Of a stretch of 64,000 bases of DNA, positions 46,131 to 57,519 are shown in pieces. How positions within the stretch are numbered: the first letter of the stretch is position 1; every line of letters starts with the position of its first letter. Source of the stretch: Rhexocercosporidium sp. MPI-PUGE-AT-0058 (lineage: Eukaryota > Ascomycota > Leotiomycetes > Helotiales). The notes beneath the pieces were generated by a model. The model did no database searches, was not told where the DNA came from, and was given only the letters and a program-made list of their open reading frames with translations. The position numbers were made by a program, and so were the translations under genes. The stretch covers positions 744,001-808,000 of the forward strand of contig JAGTJL010000017.1 in the NCBI GenBank assembly GCA_020746875.1. Reading direction: 5' to 3'.

Positions 46131-46806
46131 ATGCCCTCCTCAATCCACACAGCCCTCCTAGAGGGTACTTATCTCCTCCAAGCATTCATCGCCGGTCTCG
46201 AAGTCTCGCAACTGTATTTCTTCAACAGCGATCGTTATCGTCATCATCTCACTGGATATCTGTAAGTCCTCAAAGTCCTCAAGCTAAAACATCTAGCAAA
46301 ACTTCCACACCACATCTAGATAACTCTAACGGACATGCCTGATTTTTTTTGGAATTTTTTAGAGCTCACGCCATCTCTCCCATCCTCGCACTAGCACTCC
46401 TCCTCACCGTCCTCACGCAACTCAGACTCTTCGCCCCAACGCGCAAGCAGACTCTCCGCATCGAATTCATTAAGTCTGGTCTCGTGACTGTTCTGTGGGT
46501 TTGGTTGGTGGTTTGGAGTTGGGTTTTTTGGGGGAATAGGAGTGGACAGGGGTTGGTGGGGAGGATTGTTGGGACTATTGCTTCTTTAATTTTCGCCGGG
46601 TGAGTAATTAGGCCCTTGCTTCCTACAAAGGTTTCTTTTTGTTGTTCATTTGGTGCGGGTATATGTAAGTTTGTGTGATTGTGGAGTTGCTGCTAATGGT
46701 GATTTGCAGTGGTATCTTCTACTCGACCTTGATTGTCGCTTGGAGAAGTGAACATGGTGGGAGAATCTCTTTGAGAGATGAAGCTGGGTCACTGTTGCCT
46801 CACTAG
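46131..46806 (+). CDS. Small multi-pass membrane protein of unknown function
   Basis: Three exons (46131-46261, 46363-46599, 46710-46806) give 465 nt, or 154 residues, in frame with good GT...AG sites. Three hydrophobic segments are clear: SPILALALLLTVLTQLRLF, GLVTVLWVWLVVWSWVFWG and GTIASLIFAGGIFYSTLIVAW (the last spans a splice join); a fourth weaker segment may lie near the N-terminus (ALLEGTYLLQAFIAGLEV). Charged loops contain RKQTLRIEFIK. I recognise no named family. Codon use and splice signals resemble neighbouring genes, so it is likely coding. Role unknown. Confidence 0.6.
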
Positions 46807-47858
46807 GGAGAGATTTTTCGAGTTGAGCAAGTCCTGGCAAAGACAGGTCGAATTTACCTGCCCAAGGTACTTGCGAGACTCTACAGACCTACTCATGAAC
46901 ATCTCCAGGGGACTTGGAAATCGTGGAACGCACATGTTGATGATTTGAAAGAGAATGAAGGGAAGAAAAATGGATAGGGTGAGATCCCCGGATGAAAGCT
47001 TGACTTGGCCTTGTAGGCTAGTTTTTTTAATTGTTTTTTTTAAGAAAATTATGAGTATTTGTTCCGTACCAGTAGGGTTTTTAAGTGACCGCTCGAGGGA
47101 GATTTAACCCTTTTCAAACGGTAAAGGAAAGCCATTCGCACCAATCACTGCCCAAGATCAGAAAGTTCAGTACATACCTCTTCTCTAGCCCTTAACCGAG
47201 CTATAATCTATCCAAGGTAACCATCATCATCCCTCACTTCCCTTACTCGCCACTCTTCCTAGTTGAAAATGATGTACCTCGCAGGCGTTGGCGGGCAAGT
47301 TGCCACGCGAATTTAACCGAAGCTTGCACATTTGACAAAATTACTTCGCACTGGTTGTCCAGGGTTCAAATTGTTTCTGGCACTCAATCCAAAAACATAC
47401 CCTGTCACATTTGGAATCATTTCTCGCTTCATTATAACCGGCAGCGAAACTTTCCTCGGCCTTGTAGCTAGGTTATCAGGGACCAATCTATCAAATCAAC
47501 CGTAGCCTACTTGCAGGTACTGGTTGACCGTCATTGGCTGATGCACTGTGCTATCTGTGCTCCAATCTTCATCAGCGTTGTGTGAGGCCAAGTATTGAAA
47601 GCGAGATGAGTAGATGAGATGTCAAATTGAAAAGTGCTCAAAGAAGAATTCCCCTCTTTTTGATTTCTTCGAGGGTAATATAGCATAGGCTGAAATGTAT
47701 CAAATTTCGTGGGTCGTTGGGTCTTTACGGCTAGTTGGATCGGATCAATATTTAGGTATATAAGCCAGCTGATTTCCTACTATACAATTAACAATCACTT
47801 GCTCTCGGTCCACAGTATTACATATTTCCACCTGAAATCCTATAGAAAGACATCAATA
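46807..47858. other. Intergenic region upstream of the cupin gene
   Basis: About 1 kb without a gene. T- and A-runs occur near 47025-47048. A TATA box is at 47757-47764. Confidence 0.35.
47757..47764 (+). promoter_or_regulatory. TATA box of the cupin gene
   Basis: TATATAAG lies 95-102 bp upstream of the ATG at 47859. It is a strong consensus match and well placed for this start. Confidence 0.6.
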
Positions 47859-48572
47859 ATGTTTTTCCTAGCTAAGGAAGCCTTCGCCGGGCTACTGCTC
47901 GCCACTGCCGCCTTCGCCGCTCCAATCTCACCTCGCGCGGACTTGACACTCATCCAACAACTCCTCCTGTCTCCAACCTCAGCATCCCGCCTCTCCCTCC
48001 TCTCAGACACAGACTTCAAATTCAACTTTAACGACACCACCCTCCACGGCGCCGGTACCCCAGGCGTAACATCCGGTCGAGGCGGACGCCTCGTCTCCGC
48101 AAATGCCGCCACCTTTCCGATCCTCTTAAAGCAGGGTGGCGCGATGTCAGTAGGATTCATCGGGCCCTGCGGCTTCAACACACCACATCTCCATCCCCGC
48201 GCCACAGAAATGCTCATCGTCACTCAAGGCCGCTTGAACAGTACTCTCACGACGGAGAACGGCGGTCGTCACGTTACTAGCTTACTCAATACCTTGGAGA
48301 TGGCGGTATACCCTATAGGCTCAATGCACGCTCAATATAACCCTGATTGCGAACCAGCCATGCTGGTTGCTGCTTTCACAGCTGAGGATCCGGGAACGGC
48401 GCAGATTGCGCAGGAGTATTTTGGCTTGGAGGGCGAGGTTGTGAGGGGAAGTGCGGGCGGTGGAGTACAGATTGAGGGGGCGAATGTGGAGGCATTCAGG
48501 GGGAAGATTCCGGGGAATGTGGTTTTGGGGGTGGAGAGCTGTTTGAAGAAGTGTGGAATTGCTAAACGGTGA
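47859..48572 (+). CDS. Secreted germin-like cupin
   Basis: A single-exon protein of 237 residues. The signal peptide covers residues 1 to about 20 (LLLATAAFAAP). Both germin boxes are present. Box 1 is GFNTPHLHPRATEMLIVTQG, giving H-x-H-x4-E-x6-G, and box 2 is YPIGSMHAQYN, giving P-x4-H-x3-N, so all three metal-binding His and the Glu are in place. Germin-like proteins bind manganese and include oxalate oxidases, superoxide dismutases and spherulin-like proteins of encysting cells. The fungal protein could be any of these; oxalate handling would be interesting in a plant-associated fungus, but it is not shown by sequence. A near-perfect TATA box precedes the gene. An upstream frame continues in phase from 47709 but lies before the TATA box, so I reject it as start. 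Confidence 0.85.
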   Translation: MFFLAKEAFAGLLLATAAFAAPISPRADLTLIQQLLLSPTSASRLSLLSDTDFKFNFNDTTLHGAGTPGVTSGRGGRLVSANAATFPILLKQGGAMSVGFIGPCGFNTPHLHPRATEMLIVTQGRLNSTLTTENGGRHVTSLLNTLEMAVYPIGSMHAQYNPDCEPAMLVAAFTAEDPGTAQIAQEYFGLEGEVVRGSAGGGVQIEGANVEAFRGKIPGNVVLGVESCLKKCGIAKR

Positions 48573-49370
48573 AATGTTGTTAGGGAAGACGTGGTATCAT
48601 GTCATATCTCATGATAATCTAAGGAATTTCGCTAGGTGATAGACTCTGGTACCCTCTAGTTTGGTAAATAGTCAAGTGGTTAAAATGCCATAGCTTTCTG
48701 CTGTTGATTCCCGTTTGTTGTCTTTACGTGGACCCCTCGCTTAAAGTTGGAAGTCGAACAGGAGGCAACCACCTCTTGAGCCAAAGGAATCTGCAACTAG
48801 ACTCAGAAGATTCAAACACTGTTCAAGTCCAAAATATGTATTATATGCATGATTTTGACATCGGAATCCACTGACCGTGTGCAGCTATGATTGATCTTGG
48901 CTAATTAAGTTTACACAGGAGGATACGAAGATCCCTGTCACCAATCTCTCGGCAACCATCCCCCACACAGCAAAGATCACCTGAGCTGGATTCATTCTCC
49001 AACAGAGACAAGGCTTAGTTGCTGTCAAACGACCATCAGATCTTGCGTTTCTTCGATCTAGGATTTGGCTGCGTTGCCACTATTTCGTTAGAATAGTGCC
49101 TGAATGAGCCAAAAGTGAATATGGCGGCTGCAGTGCTAGTCACCAGCCGTCTTTGGTACGCAGCTTTGGCATGATCATCACAACAAAGAGACCAATGAAG
49201 TCATAAGCAACGTATTCCAAACGATTGCGGTGCAAATAGTTTGAAAACCAGTTCAAGGCAGCTACTTTTGTTTGTTCTATGATTCATCACTGACTATATA
49301 GAGATAGCTGATCGAAGCTCATCCCCTTTTTCATTGACCACACGTCTCGTGACACCAAATTTAAATCAAC
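48573..49370. other. Intergenic region
   Basis: About 800 bp of AT-rich sequence. No gene or RNA seen. The TATA box of the broken beta-lactamase-like gene (TATATAG, 49295-49301) lies near the end. Confidence 0.35.
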
Positions 49371-51309
49371 ATGGAGCTAAACAAGTTTTCTTATCCAATC
49401 TTCTTCTCAGCTATCGTTTTCTTACTTTCCAGCCTTTCCTATGGGGCTGGCTGTCCACCATCCGGTCCCCTCCTCCCTCGTCCAAGAACACTCCACAAAT
49501 CGCCCGCAATCAAAAGGCTGCCCAAAACATCACAGAACTCTTGAATAAAGGGGTATCTGGAGAACTCAAAGTCGCCTGGGTGGTTCCCAACGTCTCATTC
49601 TCAATCGCAGTCATCTCCATCGACACCCCAGACTCCAAAATACCATTATGGGAATACCACCATCTCGCAAGTGGGAACGTCAATGGCACGAAGACTGTGG
49701 ATGGAGACAGCCAATACTTGATGGGATCGATCTCCAAGCTGTTTACGGATTTGATACTACTGAGGACGGGCCTGAGCTTGGATGACCCTGTTACTAAGTA
49801 CTTGCCTGATCTGGAGAGTGAGGACAGCCCTATTCGATGGGGAAATATTACATTGGAGTCTCTAGGTAATCCCATGGCTGGAATACCACCTACTCGTAGG
49901 TTTTGATGATAGAATTTGATATGAGAGAAACTTGCTGATTAGTGTAACAGATGGATATCCAGAGATTTATGATGTGGTTTACTTATACGAACTCCTTGGA
50001 TTTCCAAAACTTCCAAAGCCAGCGTGGTCAGACTGTGGAATCATTGGTTTGAATCCTGGTTGCACTAGACAGCGTGAGCTTCCCAATCACATACATTTTC
50101 AACTCAGTCTTTATTTCATTCACTGCACTGACACTTGCATAGAACTTCTGGAGAATATGAATGAAATCCATCCAGTCTCCGTACCGTTTCTCCGACCCAG
50201 CTACTCATCTCACTCATTCACAATTCTCTCTTACGCTTTACAAAACGCAACTGGACGGAACTATACCCAGCTCTTGCAAAATCTCATTCTCGACCCCCTG
50301 AATATGACGAACACCGGTGTGTCTCCTGGCGACGATAGAAAAGCCGTGATCCCACCAGTCGAGAGCTCATGGGGGAGCTGATTATGGCGATAACGCACCG
50401 TAGGTCATGTCTCCTGGATGTAACAAAAACCGTCTAATGCCAATCTAGTGGCGGAGGTCTCTTCTCCACAACTCACGATCTATCAACACTACTTCTAGAA
50501 ATCCTATCACCAAATCCCACTCTCTTGACCCGCTCCCAAATGAACGCCTGGCTCAAACCACACTCAATGACTTCAGATCCCAATACGCTAGTTGGCCTCC
50601 CCTGGGAGATCTACAGAGCAGAGACCCTCACACCAGCTCATCCACATGCCATAGACATCTACACGAAAAGCGGAGGAGCGTTCGGGTACGCTGCTATCCT
50701 CGGTGTCATCGAGCAATACGGGCTCGGATTTGCGATTCTCACTGCGGGTGGGAAGGGAGTTGAGGCGCAGAATTCTTTGGAAGGAACACTTATGAGGGTT
50801 CTCATGCCTGTCATTGAAGAAGTGACTAGACTTGAAGCATCTGATTATGTTGGTAACTATACTAATGATAGTGACGGAATGGAAGCAAGTCTAGAAATCG
50901 CTATTGATGATGGCCCTGGACTGCGCGTGACGGAGTTGACGAGGAATGGCTCGGATATGCTCGATGCTTTCCACACACTGTGGAATGCTCAGCCTGTTGG
51001 TCTAGGGAATCTGACGGGGGAATTCAGACTTTATCCTACTGATGTCACGAAGGGGTCGGTGATTGATGGGAAGGTATTTATGGAGGAGGATTGGAGGATG
51101 AACTGGGATACCACTCTGTGGCAAAATCGGACTCGGAATTACCGCAATGGGAAGAGATGGAAGAGTTCTGTACCTCATGGCAGACGAGTGATGCTATTTT
51201 ATATGCGGGTGAGTCGGCGGATAGATTTGTGTTTGTTAGGGATATGTATGGCGAAGTTATTGGAGTCCAGGTGCCGAGTTTGAGGCTGAATCTGACGTTG
51301 AGTTGCTAG
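49371..51309 (+). pseudogene. Beta-lactamase-like secreted serine hydrolase gene with three frameshifts
   Basis: The start MELNKFSYPIFFSAIVF is a signal peptide, followed by GCPPSGPLLPRPR. Three introns are placed by family pattern (near 49897, 50073 and 50400). The frame is broken three times at homopolymers: an A run at 49512-49515 (one base short), a G run at 50371-50375 (one base too many) and an A run at 51123-51126 (one base short). Each break restores the family sequence when skipped. Motif SISK (nucleophile S-x-x-K in YLMGSISKLFTDL) is kept, but the usual Y-x-N motif appears as YSS. The C-terminal DxFVFV block (SADRFVFVRDMYGEVIGVQVP) is in the shifted frame. Class C beta-lactamase-like fungal secreted proteins are peptidase or esterase-like, with unknown substrates. 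A TATA box at 49295 is kept. Sequencing error is possible, but the flanking FAS genes are clean. Confidence 0.7.
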
Positions 51310-51586
51310 TGGGAGCGCTTCCTGGGGTGAGATATGCATCTGTACATACAAACTTGGGAATACTGGAGCCAACATGCTGTGATATCATATGAGCAGTGCT
51401 ACTATTACCTTTCAACTGCCCAAATGATGTTAGTGACTTGAAGGCATGCTTGTTTCAAACATAAGAAACAAAGATTAAAGTAACATTTAGCGGAGATGGT
51501 ATAATTTACAAAATGCCAATAGCAAAAATATTGCAAGACGACAACCCTAGCCTAAAGAAGACACCAAAAAAAAACAATTCAGACCT

Positions 51587-52371
51587 TCATCCCCAGTGAC
51601 TGCAGCATCGAACTTCAGTCCCCTCCTTCAAGCTCATCAAGTACTTCGTCCCAGACCTCAGCAGTCCCCACGAGGCAATCTCATGCATCCATTTCGCAAG
51701 CCTCCTCTCCAAAGGCATTAACCCCTTCTCCCCAGCATCCTTCCACATAACCGTCTCACTACTACAAACAAACTCGTCGGCCCTCCTCTCAATGGCAATC
51801 ACCAAACGACTACCCTTCACAACTCCCAACGGCTTCAGCGCAAACTCGACTTTTCCTTCACTGCGTGCTATCACGCGGTAGAAACCGTGAACGAGATCTC
51901 CCTCTTTGAATTCAAGAGTAGTGATGTAGTCGACTTCGAAAGTTTTTCGGTCTTCGGGATCGGCGATTGTCTTTAAGAGGTAAGCTTGAGGCAGGCGGGA
52001 GAATTTAGACATGGTGTGTTTGAGGTAGAGGACGATTAGTTCGTCTAAATTGAGATCTGGTACTTCGGAGGCTGGTATCGATCGTTGTGCCCACTGGATG
52101 ACGTGAGTGAGCACCTACTGTAAATTCCCACGTCTCTGCACCTTGTACTTACATCGTGGACCATAACATGATCTGATGAGAACGCTTCATCTGGAATTGA
52201 AGAAATTGTCTTTGTTAATGTGGATGTGAGACGTTTGGTTTCTTTGCCGTGTGAGATAGTTCTGGAGAGAGACCAGTGGAGATACACCACATTAGCGATC
52301 GGATACCCGATGAGTAGGGCGGAAGCTAAGGTTTTGGGGTATCTAGTGATGTAGGAAATGTATCGATCCAT
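51587..52371 (-). CDS. Unknown protein with N-terminal membrane anchor
   Basis: Two exons (52371-52153, 52114-51587) give 747 nt, or 248 residues. The intron has GTAAGT and ends in ACAGTAG. The start MDRYISYITRYPKTLAS is followed by a hydrophobic segment (ALLIGYPIANVVYLHW) and then a mostly soluble region rich in charged residues and beta-like hydrophobics. Block EFKEGDLVHGFYRVI followed by KVEFALKPL and RLVIAIER hints at a beta-barrel-like fold, but I recognise no family. Splice choice is supported by continued frame. Function unknown. Confidence 0.6.
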
Positions 52372-55355
52372 TTTGAAGGTTCGGTATTGTTTGATTGTTT
52401 GGTCAAGGATTTCTAGGAGAGTGAGCACGAAGTAGAAACAGGTCGTATGCGTGGGTTGACGTCGCATTGGAAGGGATGGACCGGACGAATATTACCCGGG
52501 ATTACCCCGCAGATTTTGAACATCCCACCTCTTTTGGAGAAAGGGATGCCAAGTCCGTACGCGAGGAATTTATGTCAAAACACACACACAGGAAGAAGTC
52601 GGAATTGATGAAAGAGAAGGGTTCTGTTAGAGAGCGTGAATAATACGAAAATGCGAATTAAATGGAGCTACAAGGTACTTCCCAGTGGTGGTGTCTAAGG
52701 TTCCTTTGCGCTACCCCTTTGAGGATCATGCCAGTGAGTTTGTTGGTCGCTGTATGAGAAAGCAACCTCAATAATTCCTCGGTAGGAGTCAGGTTCTGAA
52801 GACAAGAAAGTATCAGACCCATAAATAGAGCGTAAATTGAAATTGAGGTTCCAAGATAGGGCACAAAATATATCTTGGCTCCATTCTATCACCTCTCACA
52901 ACATCAGCTCCCACCACCGATTGAAGAGACATTCTTCATGTGGGTATCCACTTATGGACCACTGAGCATGCGAAAATCTAAAGGGGAAAATGTACAGTTC
53001 GGATTCCGGAGGGTTTTGGGAGCGTAGAAGACGTTCAGCGGCTTGAATGAAGCCGACGCTGGAGCCAGGAGAAGTTCTGTGTGATAAAAGACGCCTGTCA
53101 TTTGAGATGAGATTTCGCTCGCTATCTAGGTTAGATTCCTCATGTAAATGAGATCACCTTGTACGTATCCTACCGGACTCAAGAACACAATGAAGGCATC
53201 CCCATGAGAATCCTAAAAGAGGTGCGCCATCGCTCACTTGGCCAACACGGACTCCAATTGGATGGGAAAGCTTCCTGACCGATACCATTACATTTGTAGT
53301 ATGTGGCGTTTAAGAGTACAAATTTTGCCCAACACCAGTAGTGAGAGTCAGCTGGGGATGCCTTGCGGGTCTACTTCAGCCAACCGATCTCCACTTCCAC
53401 TTTGATGCCTCAGCTGGTATCTGTGCTGTCCTAACCATATTGATAAATTGATACACAAAAAGCCGCGAAGTGCAACTCACCAGCCTCAATTCGTCTCGCA
53501 CCACCTGGTGCCGAAGGTGAATCCAATAATCCGCGCTTGGGGCAAACTTCGGCTCTAAACTTTTTCCTAGTATATCTAACCAAATACGCAGTTTTCTTCC
53601 GCCAACCGGCAAGGAAACAACCCGGAAATACCAAATCTAACGACTCGAAAGTCTTGGAGACTGCGAGGGTACCGCAAGATTAACAACGTAATAGACACTT
53701 GCGGGAAACGCGACAAGAGAGAGATTTGATGAATCAACAACCGGGCGACAACACGGAAAAAGCATAATCTATATCGAAGGATTTGTTCTCTCACCAGCCG
53801 GTGGGAGTTTGTTTTGCTTTTCTGCATAGCTGTTTTCATATTTTTTTTTTCTGTCTCGCGGTGGCGTAATATAGATTTTTGGGGGGGGGGGGGGGGGGGA
53901 GGGGTGTTCTGGGAATGTAAACAAAAACAGTCACTTCGGCTGAACCGTAGGCGAGGGGAAAACTACTGCGGGAACTTCATCCACCGAAGTTCGCGGGAAA
54001 ACATATTTAATTGATTGCGACAAAACTTCTAGCTAGTCTCAAAAGGTCTGACTAGTCATGATTCTATTCCTGAGTTGATCTTACAAAGAAGAGCAGAGCA
54101 AGCATGCTGCATGCCATCACAGTTTCCTTTTGCTAGGTACTGACCCTAGGAAGACTTGCATGAGCAGGTATTTTTTTGAGCTTTGAAAGTCTACCTCACG
54201 CTTCACTTCAAGTTAGGATTCGGATTACCACTATGCAGAGATGCAACAGTATGAGAGAAATAATGCTGGATCGCCAATTGACTATCCTTAGTATACGCGG
54301 CATAGCACACATGATTTATAGATGCTAGTGACTGGGGAAGGTTACCTACATCTATGGTAGTTTTCTGACGATAATTTTGGAGAGTCAGGCGCGCGCGTAT
54401 CCTGGCGGTTGCCTAATATCCCGGGTGCTGCACGAGTAAATGCAGTTTGTACATGGATTTTGGCACGGTTGAGTTCACCACTTGATTTATCGAACCGTGG
54501 CTTGGATAGCAGGGGTCTTTTCAGGTGAACACTAATAATTTCCTTGAACCGCTTGACTCAACGCTGTTGAGGTAAGCGGGGCGGGGTGATCTTCCACTTG
54601 CACTTACTGTAGTAGTTTTATCTCGCTAATGCAGAGCGGCAGCCCGTGCACGCACCGGGCAAGGGCAAGCACCGCGACTACAGAAAGAATATGCTTTTAC
54701 TACCTACCTACCATGAATTACAAGGACCAAATGGATTCTATCCCACTTTGAATTCAATTCATATCACTTTACTTACTACACACGCACGATTGAACAGAAC
54801 AAAACAGAACATCCTGATTTGGGTCTGAGCGTAGGCAGGATACCTAATGTAAAAAGACCTACTCTCTCTTTCTCTCGCTCAGGACAGTTAGTTCGTACAC
54901 CTGGCGATGGCAAGGAGGTGCTGTATCAATAGATTAGGTATGGCACGATGTGCAAAATCATCATTAAGAGAAACCCCGTACTAGAAAGACGCATCGTTGC
55001 TCTTCAAAGCATAATCCTTCTCACTCTCAACCCTATACCCATTCATCGACGGCCCATAAACCCAAATCTTCGCTCCAAACTTCTCCAAAATCTGAAGGGA
55101 CTCTTTCTGTGGTGGCCATCCAATCTGATTCTCATCGCCCTCCTCACCATCCCTGTAATCATCCGCGCAGTTCACTGCACATCTGCCGCTCACATCCTTC
55201 TTCACCATCTTCACTCCCTACGCTTTAAAAACAACATTCACATTCATGCCTACTGCATCCAACACAACTTGGCAAAGCCGTGGATGCAAGGTCTTCCTAT
55301 CCCTCCACCCCCCAACACACACAACTAACTAGTCTTGCATCCTGTTTACATATTG
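52372..55355. other. Gene-poor stretch
   Basis: About 3 kb with no supported gene. Short open frames (53376-53839 minus, 53814-54014 plus, 54948-55328 plus and antisense at 54981-55214) lack domains. The minus-strand frame at 54981-55214 (77 codons, with EESEKDYALK-like charged end) is protein-like in composition but has no start context I trust. A 19-G run is at 53881. Confidence 0.4.
53881..53899. repeat. 19-nt poly-G run
   Basis: Nineteen consecutive G, then A and GGGG. On the plus strand this can form a G-quadruplex. Length is likely to be unstable between isolates and hard to sequence correctly. Confidence 0.9.
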
Positions 55356-56885
55356 TTATTTCGGGTCCAGCCATGGATGCTTCAACAGCGTTGCACCAGT
55401 CCCTCGTTACTCAGGGACCCATCGAAGCATAGACTTGAGAAAATCAAGAAATAACTCGACATCTGCCCCCTCTAGTCTATCGTGAAGGGCGATGGGCGTA
55501 ATCTTAGCTCCCCTCCACCTACCTGTCGCTAGCTATCAGTATAGTTCTACCAAGCGCAGGGACCTATCTTATTACTTACCATGTTCATCGAAATATAAAG
55601 AAGGCAGCGCATTGCGTTGTAAGAACTCCGTCGCGGTGGACCAAGATATGTAATCATCATTTCAAGGCATCCTCGTTCTGTTTTGCTACCAAATATATGC
55701 TCGGAGAAAAGAAGTTCCCAGATCTATTAGATTGTCAGCATCAAAGAGATCACAAATTGCTGGGCCGAAAAGAGACGACAGACTAGGACTTCCAAGTTCC
55801 AAATGTCAGCACTAGATTTCCACTTCATGCCCAGAATCACCTCGGGTGCTCTATAAGGGATAGGCTGAATGAGTCCTTCGTACTCATCCTGGCCAAAGAC
55901 TGCCATACCAAGATCGCAGATTATGGGGTATGTCAATCCATTGCCATAATCTGGGGTTCGAGACGTATAGATCGAGCGATTGTCATCGATCACTTTTACC
56001 GGATCTTCGTGTGCGGTATTAATATACTTTGTTAGGATGGCTTCTTCATCATCTGGAAGTGTGGTTAAGATGTTGTCGAGTTTGATGTCTGCACAAGAAC
56101 GATCAGCAAACCTGAAGACGAGAAGTTTCAGCTAATACCTGTGTGTACCACGCGACAAGTGTGGAGATAATCTAGCCCCATAAGAAGATACGTGGTAACC
56201 CATGCTGCTGCCTTCATACTGAGTCTCTTGCCTGGTTGCAAGTTGACATACTCCAACAAACTCATTCCCAGAGGCTCGTACACAAGACATTTGTGCACAG
56301 CACCAGGGACAGTGATCTTGAAAGAGTCGCTTGACCGTCTCACGCAATATCGGTCATCGTGTGTCGAACCGCATCTTTCTAAGTGAGTAAGTACCTTTGA
56401 CTCTTGGTTCTCGATGCTGCTGTAGGTGCCCACTTTGAGAGCCTTGTAGGTACTGTCTCTGTAAATTATTAACTAGAAGTCAACATGAGCCGGGTAAATA
56501 TATGTACTGACTTTCTATCTCGACAAAGCCAAACAGTAGAGGACCCACCAAATCCGAATTTTGCCTCAATTTTGTGCCTTTCATGGAAGGTTTGGCCAAT
56601 TCGGACTGGAAAGAATGACGAAGCGCTGTAATGGAGCAGTGTCTCCTCAATCAGTTTGGCCCAGCCGCGATGGAATTGGACATGGGAGGCTTGTGAAGGT
56701 TGTGAAGGTGTCGGGTAGCTCGAAGGGCTTTCATGTTGACGGGTGAATTGATATAGTTGTCGCAAGGAATTCGCCGACCCTGCGGGTTCTGAACTTCTGA
56801 ATGTATGATACAGCCACGGCCATGATGCTTTGTTCTGGGACAAGATAATACAGGATGAAGATAGAATTAGCGACAAAACTGACAC
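55356..56885 (-). pseudogene. SRPK-like protein kinase, broken near the C-terminus
   Basis: Kinase signatures on the minus strand: Gly-rich loop FGFGGSSTVWL, beta3 Lys in YKALKVG (made by an intron join at AA|A with GTCAGT donor), VVHTDIKLDN at the catalytic loop (HTD replaces HRD and the join crosses an intron), CDLGMAVFG in place of DFG, and APE in YRAPEVILG. An SRPK-type insertion (TLPDDEEAILTKYI) lies between. Toward the 3' end the frame is disrupted by a 2-nt shift near 55629-55634 in the GPP-to-TEFLQRN segment and by a TAA (55409-55407) where family members have a sense codon, followed by the end GATLLKHPWLDPK. The catalytic core is present, so a truncated kinase is possible. Intron with donor GTCTGT near 55783 is tentative. 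N-terminal start 56885 is my best guess. Confidence 0.6.
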
Positions 56886-57519
56886 CAGGTCAAACTCGGA
56901 ATTGGGATATCAACAATCCATACATATAAGTACTGTTTATCATAGATCCGACAGATGTGATAGATGTAATAATAATAAAATACGTGACTAGCATTAAGCT
57001 TCTGGAGAGCTTCAAATCGAGGAAATCTCATTGGCCTGCCAGAAATGCCGCAGCATCTTGGCACCCTAGCTCTCCCCGCATTGCCGAACTTCTCCGCGAC
57101 TTTCCTTCCTTTCCATCAAAACGGATAGTCAAGGGACTTTCAAGATGTTTGTGACCAGAAATTTTGTCTATTACAGCTCATCAATTACAAACAAGTCAGA
57201 ACTGGAGATGACAAATGTGCAATAATATAAACCCTCGGAATTTTCGTTGAGATAGCAAGGAGCTCGCTCGCTCCCTTTCCACCGAGTTGCCGAATCCTCC
57301 CCGACTTTTTGAACGAGGGAATGGAGTCGTCATAAAATCCCCAACCGCGTCCGATTCCGCAGCTAAAAAGATCTCAAATACTGTAATAGTTACACCAGGC
57401 GCATTGATCGACACTTCTAGATCTCCTTGTCGCCTCCTCATATTATATCCTCTCGTCTCTTTCTAGTTTCTCTGTTCCATTGTCGTATCTTATCTTGCCT
57501 CGGTTCAATTATCGCAACG
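56886..57519. other. Divergent intergenic region
   Basis: Between the kinase-like gene and the flavocytochrome gene. Nothing recognisable; it should carry both promoters. Confidence 0.35.

Noticed and set aside
47709..47858. An upstream start of the cupin at 47709
   Set aside because: It lies upstream of the TATA box at 47757 and would mask the signal peptide.
54981..55214. A 77-codon minus-strand frame between the gene-poor stretch and the kinase
   Set aside because: Protein-like composition but no recognisable family and no supported start or splice.
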